From Pseudomicrostroma phylloplanum (Eukaryota; Basidiomycota; Exobasidiomycetes; Microstromatales): a stretch of 64,000 nucleotides of DNA. Below are positions 29,089 to 40,248 of the stretch, in pieces. Position 1 is the stretch's first letter, and each line of letters opens with the position of its first letter. The stretch covers positions 186,001 through 250,000 of the forward strand of contig BCHS01000003.1 in assembly GCA_039545275.1 (NCBI GenBank). The letters are read 5' to 3'. The notes beneath the pieces are model-generated. The model had not been told where the DNA came from. It ran no database searches and saw only the letters and a program-made list of their open reading frames with translations. The translations under genes and the position numbers were made by a program.

Positions 29089-31929
29089 TCAACCAAACAT
29101 ACTCTTCGCCCCTCCAGCTTTTCCAAGGCCAAAGCGGCCCGCTCCCGCCCCCATACCCAGCTTCCCTCCAAAGCCCTTGACAGGACTAAGCGTGACGGGC
29201 AAGTCCAATGTGGGGTTCAGGAGATTCTCAGCTTCTTCGTCCTCCCCTCCAACTCCAGCTCCAGCTGCAGAACCGAGAAGCTTCTTGCCTGCAGCACCAC
29301 CACCGGCGATGCCACTGGCAGTGCTGCCGAACATGAGTGGGTTGGCGCCAGCTCCGCCGCCGCCGAGGAGACGTCGCTTCTTCTTCTTGGTAGCGTCGAG
29401 GGCTTCTGCTTCTGCTGCTGCTGCAGCTGCAGCCGCGGCCGCGGCCTTCGCGCTTGCTGCTTTGCTAGCTGCCGTCGTAGTCGTGGATGACTTGATCGTG
29501 GCGACAGGTGCTGCCTTGGCGGGGACGGTCTTCTTGACTGGAGGAGCGGCGGCAGGAGGACTTTGCGGTACGCGGGCTTCCTGGGCTCGGATCCGCGAGG
29601 CGGCCGTAGAGGCTGTGAGCGTCGAGGAGGAGATGACCGAGGAGCGCTTGCTGGCGAGACTGCTTGCAGAGGACGTTGTGCCAGGCTTGGACTTGCTCGC
29701 GGCAGCAGCGGGAACAGGAGCTTTCCTGGCAGGCGCGGCAGTCGCTCTACTAGCGGAAGGCTTGAGCACGACAAAGCTGTCGTTCTCCACCTCTGCCTGT
29801 TCGTCCTCTTCGTCTTGCTCGTCGGAGAGGCGGGCTTCTTCTTCCGACTCCTTGTCCGAGTCGTCCTCCAGCACAGGGTATGCTGGTCGTTTGCGAGGCT
29901 GAGGTTCGGCTCTGGCGATGATCTTCTCTCGCAGACCAGTGGATGAGGAGGTGGAAGAGGAGGAGGTCTTGGCAGCCGCGAGGGAAGAAGGCTTGCTCTT
30001 CACTGCGCTGGTAGTGCGAGATGACGTCTTGACGGCGTGAGCAGCAAAGGACGAGTCTCCATCTTCCTCGTCTACGTCCATCTCCGAGGATGAAGGAGCA
30101 GCATCTGAGGCGAAAGCAGCCGGGTTGGCTCGCCTTCTAGCGGTGCTAGCACTAGCAGTCGAAGCAGTTGGAGCCTTCTTGAGAGCTGCGGCCTTCTTGG
30201 CTCTATCGAGCTCTTCTCGCAGCCGGGCGTTCTCCTCACCTTCCTGCTCGAGTCGCCCTTCCAGTTCGGCATTAACAGCAGCCAAATCTTTGACCTTCTG
30301 TCCACGACTTCGCGCAATCCTCACAGCCCTCGTCAGCTGCTGCTCGTCCTCCTCTCTACGGGCAGCTTCGTGGTATGCCTCCTGCTTGGCGCAGATCAGC
30401 TCGAATTGCGCTTTGCGGAGAGCCTCGAGACCAGTCTCGGTGCTGCAGAGAGCCATCCAGACCGCCTCATCCTTGGCAACTTTCAGATCCTGGTACGCAA
30501 TCTTGAGATCATCGTACTTGCGGCGGAGTACTTCGTCTGCAACCACCCCATTTGTCTCGGCGGGTCCTCCATTGGGTGCAGCGAGCTGGGCATCTTTGGC
30601 GGCCGCATTGAGGTTCGCCTGCTGCGCCTCGGCAAGCTCGCTCTCTAGGCGAGAGGCCTCCGACTGCCAGCCTTGAGCGTCTTCCTGAGCGCCTTGTAGC
30701 TTGCGCTGCAAGGACTCGTATTCAATCTGGAGGCCATTGAGCTTTGTAGTGAGCTCCATGGTGGAAGGTCCGTCGTCGTTGGCATCCAGGAAAGAGTCGA
30801 TTCGCTTATTGGGGCTGCGCAAAGGAGACTGGGACACGGAGCTTGCTACAGGCGCCTGGATCTGTTGACTTGCAGGGAAAGTTTGAGAGGAAGGCCGTGA
30901 TCGTGTTTCATCTCGGGCCACTCCGTGCTCTGGGTCGCGGACGATCGCAGAGGCTGCTGGTGTCTGTTGATCATCGATAGCGGATTGGGCAGTGTAAGGT
31001 GAAGCAACCTCGTGCTGCAGGGCGCGAGCCGCTCGAGGGGTAGCAGAGTCCTCTTCAATGTACAGCGACTTCTGCTGTTGCGGCGTATGTCGTACAGGAC
31101 TGGGCAGCGTCGAAGCATAAGCAGCTCGGCGGGGTGTAACATCAGGAGCCATTACTCCCCACTCGTCTGCATCTGCAGGTTGACTAGGGGTGGATGTCTG
31201 AGCCGCTCCTCTCATCGTGGCTTTGCGCTTGTCCAAGAAGGGATTCACGCCTCCCTCCATAGCTGCTAGGAGCTTCCTCTCGAACTCCGCATCTACAGCC
31301 GATGGACCTTTGCTGGGCGAAGGCTGCCTGGGAGGTTGCTGAGAGGCAGCAGCTCTAGCCTTGGTAGGCGAAGAGAGAGTTGGCAGCTTGGGCTGATCGA
31401 CGACGAGCTGGACAGATTCGACATCAACAGTACGCCTTTCAGATGCCGCGCCGCCACTGTCGAAGCGGCTCTTGGCCTCCTTGACTGCCCGAGGAGTCTC
31501 TCCACCAGCTTCCTGTCTAGCCTGGTCGAGGCGCGTGAGGGAGCTTCTGGGACGAACATGCTCAGAGGAGCCAGAGGGCGCTGCCGAGTCTACCAGACTG
31601 AGACTGATACCTGCCTTGGCAGCGCGTGTGGCCGCGGTATCGTAGAGAGTGCCAGAGCGGTTGGGACTGGGCCGAGGGAGGGAAGAGGTGACCTTGTGAC
31701 TGACGCCGCTTGGGCGATCGCCAACGATACTTCCGGGACCCGATACGCTGAAGGTACTCTTGTGTGACTTCTTGAAACTGCCCAACTGGTCGAGAGGGGG
31801 AAATGCGAACTCATTGGCAGGTCCTGACTGGGATGCCTTCTTGTGGTGCACTGGACTCTTCTCGCTTTGTGTGGGTGTGGCTGAGGGCGCCCTCTGCTTG
31901 CGGGGAGGCGAGTCCCTAGCGATGAACAT
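29089..31929 (-). CDS. Coiled-coil protein of unknown function, about 946 aa
   Basis: Not recognised. The ATG chosen (31929, MFIARDSPPRKQR) is the first in frame. The N-terminal 450 residues are disordered and rich in Ser, Pro and Arg with several SP/TP sites. A long coiled coil spans about 450-640 (heptads around LTTKLNGLQIEYESLQRKL, LRRKYDDLKIAYQDLK and LEGRLEQEGEENARLREEL). Acidic and Ala/Ser-rich segments follow, including a run of 13 Ala preceding EAEAL. The basic KKKKRRLLGGG is followed by a Gly-rich end. SP/TP sites plus a central coiled coil would suit a cell-cycle, spindle or cytoskeletal protein, but that is only a guess. Confidence 0.8.
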   Translation of the reverse strand: MFIARDSPPRKQRAPSATPTQSEKSPVHHKKASQSGPANEFAFPPLDQLGSFKKSHKSTFSVSGPGSIVGDRPSGVSHKVTSSLPRPSPNRSGTLYDTAATRAAKAGISLSLVDSAAPSGSSEHVRPRSSLTRLDQARQEAGGETPRAVKEAKSRFDSGGAASERRTVDVESVQLVVDQPKLPTLSSPTKARAAASQQPPRQPSPSKGPSAVDAEFERKLLAAMEGGVNPFLDKRKATMRGAAQTSTPSQPADADEWGVMAPDVTPRRAAYASTLPSPVRHTPQQQKSLYIEEDSATPRAARALQHEVASPYTAQSAIDDQQTPAASAIVRDPEHGVARDETRSRPSSQTFPASQQIQAPVASSVSQSPLRSPNKRIDSFLDANDDGPSTMELTTKLNGLQIEYESLQRKLQGAQEDAQGWQSEASRLESELAEAQQANLNAAAKDAQLAAPNGGPAETNGVVADEVLRRKYDDLKIAYQDLKVAKDEAVWMALCSTETGLEALRKAQFELICAKQEAYHEAARREEDEQQLTRAVRIARSRGQKVKDLAAVNAELEGRLEQEGEENARLREELDRAKKAAALKKAPTASTASASTARRRANPAAFASDAAPSSSEMDVDEEDGDSSFAAHAVKTSSRTTSAVKSKPSSLAAAKTSSSSTSSSTGLREKIIARAEPQPRKRPAYPVLEDDSDKESEEEARLSDEQDEEDEQAEVENDSFVVLKPSASRATAAPARKAPVPAAAASKSKPGTTSSASSLASKRSSVISSSTLTASTAASRIRAQEARVPQSPPAAAPPVKKTVPAKAAPVATIKSSTTTTAASKAASAKAAAAAAAAAAAEAEALDATKKKKRRLLGGGGAGANPLMFGSTASGIAGGGAAGKKLLGSAAGAGVGGEDEEAENLLNPTLDLPVTLSPVKGFGGKLGMGAGAGRFGLGKAGGAKSMFG

Positions 31930-32438
31930 GTTCGCCTCTACACTGAGCAAGTGAGAGTGAAGAATGAGCAATGGCGAGGACGAGGACGAGGACGATGATG
32001 TCTATGGTGATGTTGATTGGTGTTGGTACCGAGGCCAATGTCCTTTGCTTTGGCCTCGTCTGTCCGTCGAAGTGTTGGATGCAGGCACGTCTGTGTTGAT
32101 TGGCCGAGGCGCCGCGCGCGGAATACCAAAAGTCACGCGAGGCGCATCACCTGCATCGGCTTGGCTGCCCCGCCACGCTTGTCGCACTTCCGCCCCGGCC
32201 TACGCACTGCCGTCAGAGGTCTCTCACTCCTTCTCACCTCATCCCCACAAGTACTCCCTACCACTGCTACCGTATCAGCATCACTAGCATATCATCACAT
32301 TCATACCCATTCGTACAAGGTATCCACACAAATAATAGAGATCTCACTTCTACAGCGACTCGACCTGCTGCGAGGCCACATTCAATCCATACCCCGCATC
32401 TATCCGCCCCTGGTCCGCCTCCACAGCTACGTTCGCCG
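31930..32438. other. Intergenic: divergent promoter region
   Basis: About 510 bp between the coiled-coil gene (-) and DOT1 (+). An open frame runs into DOT1 from upstream but has no ATG-supported conserved sequence. A short GAGGAC repeat lies at about 31975-31996. Confidence 0.45.
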
Positions 32439-34730
32439 ATGGACTTCTTTCAGGCAGCTGCACTACCATCCTCGAAGAAGGTCGGTCAGACCAAGTCTCC
32501 AGGTACCAATGGACATGCCGGCCTCTCATCCGGCAAGCCCAAGCCTGCAAAGTCCAACGTAGTCGTATCCACCGTCAAGCGCAAAGTGATACCCCGACCG
32601 CCTCCCGCCAAGCCTGCAACTGCTACCCCGTCCTCTCAAGACTCCTCTCGAACCAATAGCCCAGCAGCAAACGCCCTACCTGCCGAGGTCAGGGCAAGGA
32701 TAGAAGCGGCGAGGGCTGCAGAGCGGGAGAGGGCCATCGAGAGAGAAGCCGAAGCTCAAGTCAGGCGAAGTGGCAGCAAGTCAAAGGTCGACAAGAAGTC
32801 GGATGTCTCGAAGAAGTCGAAGAGAAACAGAGAGGAGGATTTCATCGACTCTGAAGAAGAGAGTGGCATGCGCAGTACTGGAAAGCCAAAGAAGTCGAGG
32901 GCAAAGGCGCTGGCGGCAGAAGAGGACGACGACAGCCTCTTCGGCTCTGCTGACGAAGGCCGTAGCAGTAGACCGCCCGTCTCTCGCAAGCAATCTCGAC
33001 AGGCAGTGACGCCACAGCAGAACACTCCTTCAGCATACACGTATCTGGGCCGCTCAGGTGTAGTCCAGCCTTACCTCGTACCGCGCAGCATGGGTCCTGA
33101 AGAAGGACAGGAGGAGCCTTCGTTTGCAGACTTTGTTGCAGAGCACGGCCAGCCAAAGAGCGCATCTGCCCTCGTGGCAGAAGCAATGCTCAAGAGCTCT
33201 GGAAAGTCGAGTCGCTGGGGTCCATTCTTCAAGGATCTCGCTGTCTCGCCTCCGCCCCAGTGTACACTGCACTACCCCGCAGAGGGAGCTCAGGAGGACT
33301 TCACTCTCCTCGTCCCACGAGACAGTGATGAGTACGATCCGATCTCGGATCTGCTCCGAAGCGTCTACGTCATTGTCAAGCACTACCTCACAGACGAGCA
33401 GAGGAAGGAATTTGGAGAGCTCAGTGAGCTAGAGATGAACAGCATGGCTGGTCAGATCTGGGCTGGTCCCTTGCTCATCGATGGCGCGAGCGAGGGAGGC
33501 GAGACTCCAGCGATGAACGGAGGCGAGCAATCGTGCCCGGCAACGCCGGCACACCTTGCTGCCCCGCCTTCTGCCCTGGGAAACCTCGCCTCGCCGACAG
33601 CGGCCTCTAGCTCCGGCGCGACTACCCCTCTACACACACCGGGCGGGTCCAGTACCAACGGCTTCGACACGTCGTCCATCCTTCGAAGCTTCTCCAAGTC
33701 GAGAAATCGCAGGAACGGTCATCTATTCCTCCACACCGTAACGCGCTTCAACAATGCCCTCTCTGACCTCCGAGCGAGTGGAGCCTTGGCGAAGAACATT
33801 GCCTCTCTCGGCGAGAGCGGAGTGCCCGAGGATGTCTGGGGCCGGATCCAAGACCAAGCCTACGCTCGCTCTGTCGCTCCTCGCGTAGACGAGCTGGCCA
33901 GCTATCGTTCCTTCTCGGACAATGTCTATGGCGAGCTCACCCCGCGCTTCATGAGCGAGATTGCCCAGCTGTGCAACCTCACCCCTTCCTCCACGCTCGT
34001 TGACCTCGGCTGCGGTGTGGGCAACCTGGTAATCCAGACTGCCCTGCAGGTAGGCTGCGAGAGCTATGGAGTGGAGATGATGCCTACTCCTGCTGAATTG
34101 GGGGTGCTGCAGGTGGAAGAGGCAAAGAAGAGGTGGAAGATGTGGGGGTTAAAGGGAGGAGAGATGAAAGTCTGGAAGGGCGATTTCCTCGAGGATGAGC
34201 TGGTGCGGGTGCACATGAGAAAGGCAGACGTGGTGATCGTGAACAAGTGAGTAGAAGCGAAAAAGCGCCATCTTCGCGCTTCACTGGGTCAAGCAGGCTG
34301 TCTCACCGCCTGCTGGCATCTTTCCTTCTGCCCCCGTCTACTCCTTCACAGCTACGCCTTCACCCCACCCCTCAACGGCTCCCTCTCCCTCCTCTTCCTC
34401 GACCTCCCAGAGCACTGCAAAATCGTCTCTCTCAAACCCTTTGTCCCCCCCGACTTCCGCCTCACACAACGAACAATCGGCTCTTCTTCTGCCATCCTCA
34501 GTGTGCAGGAGAGAGAGTATGGTAAAGGAATGGTTAGTTGGACGGAGAGGGGTGGGAAGTACTATATTGCTGAGGTGGATAGGAGTTTGGTAAAGGCGTT
34601 TATTGAGTCGGGGAGCGCACCAGATGTGGTGGTTAGCCCGAGGAAGAACAAGAAGGCAGCGGCGGGGGCGGCTGGAACTGGGAAGAAGGGGTCAGTGGGA
34701 CCTGAGGGAGAGGTAGGCGATCAGGAGTAG
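32439..34730 (+). CDS. DOT1: Histone H3 lysine-79 methyltransferase DOT1
   Basis: A two-exon gene (32439-34246, 34352-34730) of 728 aa. The N-terminal about 230 residues are basic and charged, as in fungal DOT1, and probably bind nucleosomal DNA. The catalytic DOT1 fold spans about 340-690. It has the D-loop-like YGELTPRFMSEI, SAM motif I VDLGCGVGNLVIQTAL and the following YGVEMM acidic ligand. The intron lies exactly at VNK followed by NYAFTPPLNG, the conserved Asn-aromatic-Ala-Phe block. The enzyme methylates H3K79 without a SET domain and affects silencing and DNA-damage signalling. The C-terminal tail is basic and Gly-rich. The start MDFFQAAALP is favoured over upstream frames because they lack an ATG with conserved sequence. 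Confidence 0.93.
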
Positions 34731-34954
34731 CTCGGGCAGCTGGACGGCTGGACGGGCGATTCGACGGGGAGTCATTCCGTATATATCTCCATCTACCGCA
34801 TCTGCCCCACGTTGTCAGCGTCTGATCCTGTCTATAGCATTGTCCTCTGCATCCAATACAATTATACACATTGTCCCTTCCCCTTTCCACTGGCTTCACC
34901 TGGCCCTCCTGCTCCAACCCTTTGCCCCTGCTTTGCTTGCGTTGCCTCCTTTCA

Positions 34955-37029
34955 TCACTGCATCTCCATCAAAGCCTCCTTTACGCTCTCCATCCCCACG
35001 AACTTCCACCGATCATCACTCCGGCGGAGGGTTTCCGTTAAAGTCCTGATCTCCTCCTCGCCCATGAAAGTCGCTGCCGCTGCCGATGCAGAGACCGAGG
35101 TCGTCGAGTTCATTGAGCGGCGAAGGATCGTCTGCAGAGGAGCAGCGAGGATGGCTGGGGTGAGGAGCTGGTAGCTGTCCCCTGCTTGTCCTCGTCCCGA
35201 TTCTCCTTGCGCAGGAGGTCCAGCTATCAAGTGGGGAGGAGGCCCGCTTCGACTGCTGCCGGGGCGGTAGAAGTGCCGATTCCAATTGGCGAGCTCGCTG
35301 CGTAGGGACGCTGGAAGATCCGCTCCCTCAGCTTCAGCGTGGTTCCCCAAGGAACAGAGTGCAGCGTCACTCTCGCCCGCTGCCTCTTCTCCTCCAGCAT
35401 CAGCAACAGCCGCAGTCGCCTCAGCAATGACGATATACCCTTCATTGACCAACTGTCTCACACACCTCTCAAAGAGCCTCTTCATCTTCTCGCTCTTTGC
35501 CTCCCCCGAAGCAGTAGGCAGGAGACCCTTGCGTGCGCTCTCTTTTTCGCGAGAGCGGATCATGACGCTCACCACTCGGTCGGCTAGCTCCCAGAGATTG
35601 CGGACGGTCATGAGGTAGTGCATTGTAAAGACCGGGGGTAGAGACGATGCCGGTGACGGGGAGGAGGTCGAGGACTCGGGGTAGCGGCCTGGCTTCCTAC
35701 TGTGTGGACGTGCCCGCTCGCAGAGGGATGTGAAGCGGTTGTGGTCTACGAGGAACTTCTGCACGTGCAGACGGAAGAGGTCTGCTGTGCACTGCGAGTC
35801 TCGCAATTTGGAAGGTGTACGCAGCTGGCGACTTTTGCCGCTCTCCGTGGCGGGGCGGCGTGGGGGGCTTTCGGGCATTGCTGTTTGGGTTGACGCGAGA
35901 CTTGAGGATTGACGAGCGGCGGGCGCACTGTGGTCCAGCGTGGAAAACTGGGTAGAGCGAGTCGGCACTTCCAGAGATGAGGAAGGCGGCAGCGGTACTA
36001 TCCGCGAGGTTTCCTCCGTCTGCGCTTCCACCTTGACCCTCCGTTCTCGCTGCCCTGCGTAGGGCTGCGCAATCTCCGAGAAGGGCACTTCGCTGGAGGC
36101 TCGTTTGAGTCTGTTGTAGCGGGAGTGAGGAGCCAGGAGACGGTTTGCGACCGAGCTGGCCGATAGAGGTATTCCGTTCTCGTCCTGGCTGTAATCGGGT
36201 CTTGACTGGACTAAGGCCCTTAGATCGACACCAAACTTGCGCTCCATCCGGACCGCCTCATCAGGATTACAGTAAGCAGCAGCTGCACGAGACTGCAGAG
36301 GCAGCACGATCCTCACTACCGAGATACATTCGCTCGGCATGGCGAACGTCCGGCGGTACTCTGTAGTGTCTAGCTGATGGGCTCGCAGATTGTGACGAGC
36401 CTCTTCGGTTGGGTCATCGTTAAGAATGTCGAGCGACTGGACGTCAAGGCCGACTTTGAAGGTGACTCTACCCCGTGGAGTATTCCACTGGCGTCTCCAG
36501 ATCTTGCCTGTGACTCTGACAATGTCTCCACTCTCAAGAGGAAGAGTCGGCATGCTTTGGTAAGTGTCCAGCGTCTGACGCGAGGTGGACGCCACAGGCG
36601 GGGTAATCTTGAGTAGCGATTCCGGGATTGACCTGCTGTGTATGGAGGCATCGATGATCTGAGTCCCGTCATCGACTGTCGAAACGTGAGAGGTGGCAAG
36701 AGACTTCAGAGTGATCAGCATACTCACGACTCCTTCGATAGCCCTGCAGAAATTCACTCACCCATCAGATCCCACCGCCTATCCTTCTCTGTGATTCCCA
36801 CGACGAACCCAGCAATGGTGGCATAGGTGCAAGGCGTCCTCCTGTGCAGGTACACGGGCAGACTAGAGGGAGCGACATTGCCTCCGACGATTTGCAGCTT
36901 GGCAAGAGAGCGGTTGCGCAGGATGAGGGCTTGAGAAGGTCGATCGACATATGCGTAGACAGACGAGGCTACATCCGCCGGGAGGGCTTCATCTGGTGAG
37001 AGGTACACCGTGGATGTGGGCGCCTCCAT
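34955..37029 (-). CDS. STN1: Telomere-capping protein STN1 (CST complex)
   Basis: A two-exon gene (37029-36762, 36675-34955) encoding 662 aa. The junction rebuilds the OB-fold core: ATIAGFVVGITEKDRRWDLM joins VDDGTQIIDASIHSR, the usual strand pattern of STN1. SGDIVRVTGKIW and FKVGLDVQSLDILNDDPTEE complete the fold (about 60-190). A long disordered middle part follows. The C-terminal half (about 340-600), with QKFLVDHNRF, FTMHYLMTVRNLWELADRVV and MKRLFERCVRQLVNEGYIVI, fits the winged-helix domains of STN1. With CTC1 or Cdc13 and TEN1, it protects telomeres and recruits polymerase alpha-primase. The OB fold is the main evidence. Confidence 0.82.
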
Positions 37030-37367
37030 CGAAGCCAGGACAGTGTCTCAAGCATACAAAGCAGCTACCATGCTCATCTGAGTAGCTACCGCTGCGAGGA
37101 CGCGGGTATGAGCAAGGTCTGCCTGTGAGGTGAGAGGTGGTGTTGTGGTGGTGTTGGGCGGTCTCGTCGGAAAGGTCGTCGGAAAGAGCGACGCCACTTT
37201 TCCATCGTCGCGTTTTCCGCCCTTTCCCCGGATTCCTGCGCCGCCATCCATTCCTTGCCGGACCGGATGGCTCCACTTGACATCCGCACTCACACTCACA
37301 CTCACACTCACGAACCTCTGCCGGAGCATATTCTCACCGACGCTCAGCCACATTCAGTCCTCCAGCC
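37030..37367. promoter_or_regulatory. Divergent promoter with an ACTCAC microsatellite
   Basis: The 338 bp between STN1 and the PEX8-like gene include about four copies of CACTCA in tandem at 37287-37312, about 55 bp before the PEX8-like ATG. A purine/pyrimidine-biased GTGGTGTTGTGGTGG stretch lies near 37136. Confidence 0.55.
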
Positions 37368-40134
37368 ATGTCGCTGACGGCATCGCCCAGCTACGTCCCG
37401 CTGGACTCGACCTACACATCCCTCTACTCGCTCCTCTCCGCTCCGGCCGCATCGTCGGCACACATCGCCCTTCTACCACCCCAGGCCCTCTACTCCTCCC
37501 TCACCCTCTACCTCGCACGTCTGCCCACCGAGACACTACCAGACTTTGTCAAGCTACTGGTCACCAGTCGCAGCCTATGGAACACTTCTTGCATCGTCAA
37601 GGAGGGGAATGGCAGGATACACGAAGACGTCAGGACGGACGCGCAAGGTGTACAGGAACAGCCCTCTTTGCTGCGACGGTCCTACCAGCTACACTTGGCC
37701 GCTGCCAGGGCCGTCTACTCTCACATTGAGCTGCTGTTGACGTTACAGAATGGCTCGACTGGATGGGGGACACAGCGCAAGCTCAGGCAATGGGTAGACC
37801 TGATCAACGAGAGCATCAGCGGCGCTGGAATACCCGCAATCCCACATCTGGAGCCTGGGATGGCTGTACCCAAGCTGGCCATCCTCACCGGTCTGCTTGT
37901 AGGTCTCACGGCTTACCGGCAGCAGCACCAGTCTGAAAATAGACAAGGCCTCGGCGTGAGAAGGGCATTGCAGGCGGCTGAGACTCATTGGCTCGTCTGC
38001 TTCGAGGAGGTGATGCAAGGCTTGGCCTCTTTGGGCAAGGTCGAGGAGCAGAATTCGAGCGCAGAGGAAGATGTGTGGGAATCAGAATTCACGCAACAGG
38101 CTGGTGGATTACAAACAATACGCGAGCAAAAGAGAGGTGAGTAGTGAAGGTGACTCATAGCTCGTCGTAGCGTAGATGGGAGCTGACACTCGGCAGGAAA
38201 TCCCTACTGCGACACTTTCTCCAGCGCTTGTACAGGCACAATCTCTCGTTCCCCTCCTCCTCGTAGCTCAAGTCACAAGCAATCTCACAGAGGACTCGCT
38301 TAGCCGGATCAATGCTGAGCCAGTCTTGGAGGTAGTGCCCGGTGCTATTCTCAGCCTCTTCACCGAAGAGCGCCTCAGCCTATCGCAGGACTCGTCTGCG
38401 CTGTCTACTCCCCTCACGCACGCTCTCTTCCCACTGCTTGGACCACTCTCACGGCTGGTTTCTAGCGCCGCAGAGAAGGTCGCTGAATCAGCGAGGCCAG
38501 AAGAGGCGACCCGCCTGCTGTATACAGGCTCCTCCGAGGAGGGTGCCCGAGACGGAGGAGTGGTTTCCAGGTTTGTCACTACAGCGTCGCAACTACACGA
38601 TCGCTTCGTCCTCTCGAAGATTGGGGATGTGGCCGTCAGAGACCTCGACGAGGCTTCCAGGACCGCCCTCACCGACACGTGGTCGGCTCTCAAATCATTT
38701 CTGTTCGTCACAATTCAGCTCTTCGATGGCGTCCTTGATGGCCTTGTCGAGGTGCTGCCTTCGCCAGTATTTGCAGTCAGTCGGTACGAGACGCAAGCGG
38801 ATCTCGCAGTGCACCTGCGACCTACCAGCAACATCCCACTGCACATCTTGCAGATCCTCACTCTCCAGCTGCAGGGTCTCATGAAGCTCTCCTTCATTAC
38901 CTTCTCTCCAACGAATTCAGCTGGGGCTACAGGGGAAGCGAGCGCGGCCGACCCTTCGCAGATCACGTCCAATGAAATCTACGAGAGGTTCACGACGTAC
39001 CGCCATGCCTTTTACGGAGCTCTCGAGGTCCTCAAGTCGGACAGCGGAGCATCTGTCTATCTGGTCTCCTCTCTCGAGAAGGAGCTGCCACCACTGGATG
39101 CCAGGATCGAGAACGCCTGGCACCCACGCTCCAAGCTGACCCTCTTCCTGGACGTGTGCGAGCAGCTCGTTGGGTCTCTACCAGACGAGATGGTCGAAGG
39201 ACTGGTGCTGCAGAGGTGTCGACCCTATCTGCGCGACGCCACCTACCCTGGTCCCTTTGAGAGTGCCCACTCGTGCGTCCTGGCTATCTTCGAAGGGAAG
39301 AAGAGGGTATGCAAGGCTCTGGCGCCCTTCTACGTCGAGTCTGTTATCGAGGTGAGTCTAAGTTCCATCTCCAGCGCAGGCGAGGAGTGTAGCGTAGCAT
39401 CTGACCTCCCCCTTCCTCCTGTCTCCCACCAGTCCTTCCCACAGCACCTCTCCCCTGCCCAGCTCTCCCACGCCCTATGCACCGTCATCGCCTGTCTCTC
39501 AGACCTGGACGACGCCAGAGCCTACTATGTCATCGAGCGCTTAGAGCGCGAAATCGGCGATACCTCCCCGGGGAGCGCTGGGGGTAGCACTGCGCAAGAC
39601 GCAATTGGTGGTGCAGGCGGTGGTGGCAGGCGAAGGAAGGGTGAGCTGCGCTTCGAGCCACCTGCCGCTCCTGCTCCTACACCTGCGCAGCTGGCTGGAG
39701 AAAAGATGCTCGACACGCCTGCCGGAGCGGACAATGCAGCAGTAGGGGCTGCACCCTCCGAATCAGAAGCAGCGGAGCGCACCCTCCAGTTGCAGCTGGC
39801 CTACATCGATGCGCTGCCCTATGTGAACCTGGTGCTGCTGCGCTCTGTCCTCTCCCGTGTGAGGGGGTACATCCTTGATGCTCGTGTGGTCGAGGGGGCC
39901 ATAAAGGGAGTGGTTGAGCAGGGAAAAGAGGGTAAAGCTGATGAGGCCCAGAATGAGGTTGAGGTGGAGGCACAGGAAGGGGCAGGGCAAGGAGAAGGTC
40001 AAGGGGCAGAAGAGAGCTCGCCCCATCTTCAGCTGTGCAGGAGGACCTTCAAGGCCCTCAATGGCATGGACGATACGGCGCGGCAGGAGGGGGTACGCTG
40101 GTGGCTGGAGTGCCGCGAGGAGTTTGGCGTATAG
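37368..40134 (+). CDS. PEX8-like peroxisomal import protein (tentative)
   Basis: A three-exon model (37368-38136, 38183-39351, 39433-40134) gives 879 aa, mostly alpha-helical. The most conserved-looking block spans the second splice site: FESAHSCVLAIFEGKKR, LAPFYVESVIE and then SFPQHLSPAQLSHALC. It resembles the AHS-YxxxL-FPxxLS pattern of fungal peroxin 8, which links the docking and RING complexes on the peroxisome. No C-terminal PTS1 is present (the end is REEFGV). For intron 1, a GTGAGT donor at 38137 needs an acceptor after GATGGGAG at 38182 to keep frame; the better-looking GGCAG at 38196 would shift it. Intron 2 is 81 nt, a multiple of three without stops, so retained-intron mRNA would stay in frame. 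Function is uncertain. Confidence 0.55.
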
Positions 40135-40248
40135 GCCATCGGCAATGGACGGTTGACTTGTACAATTAGCAATGCTACTCTTCCCCCTCACTTTGCACAG
40201 CGAGTCAGACAGACAGCCGCTGGTCCGCCGGCTCTACTTCTATTGCCC

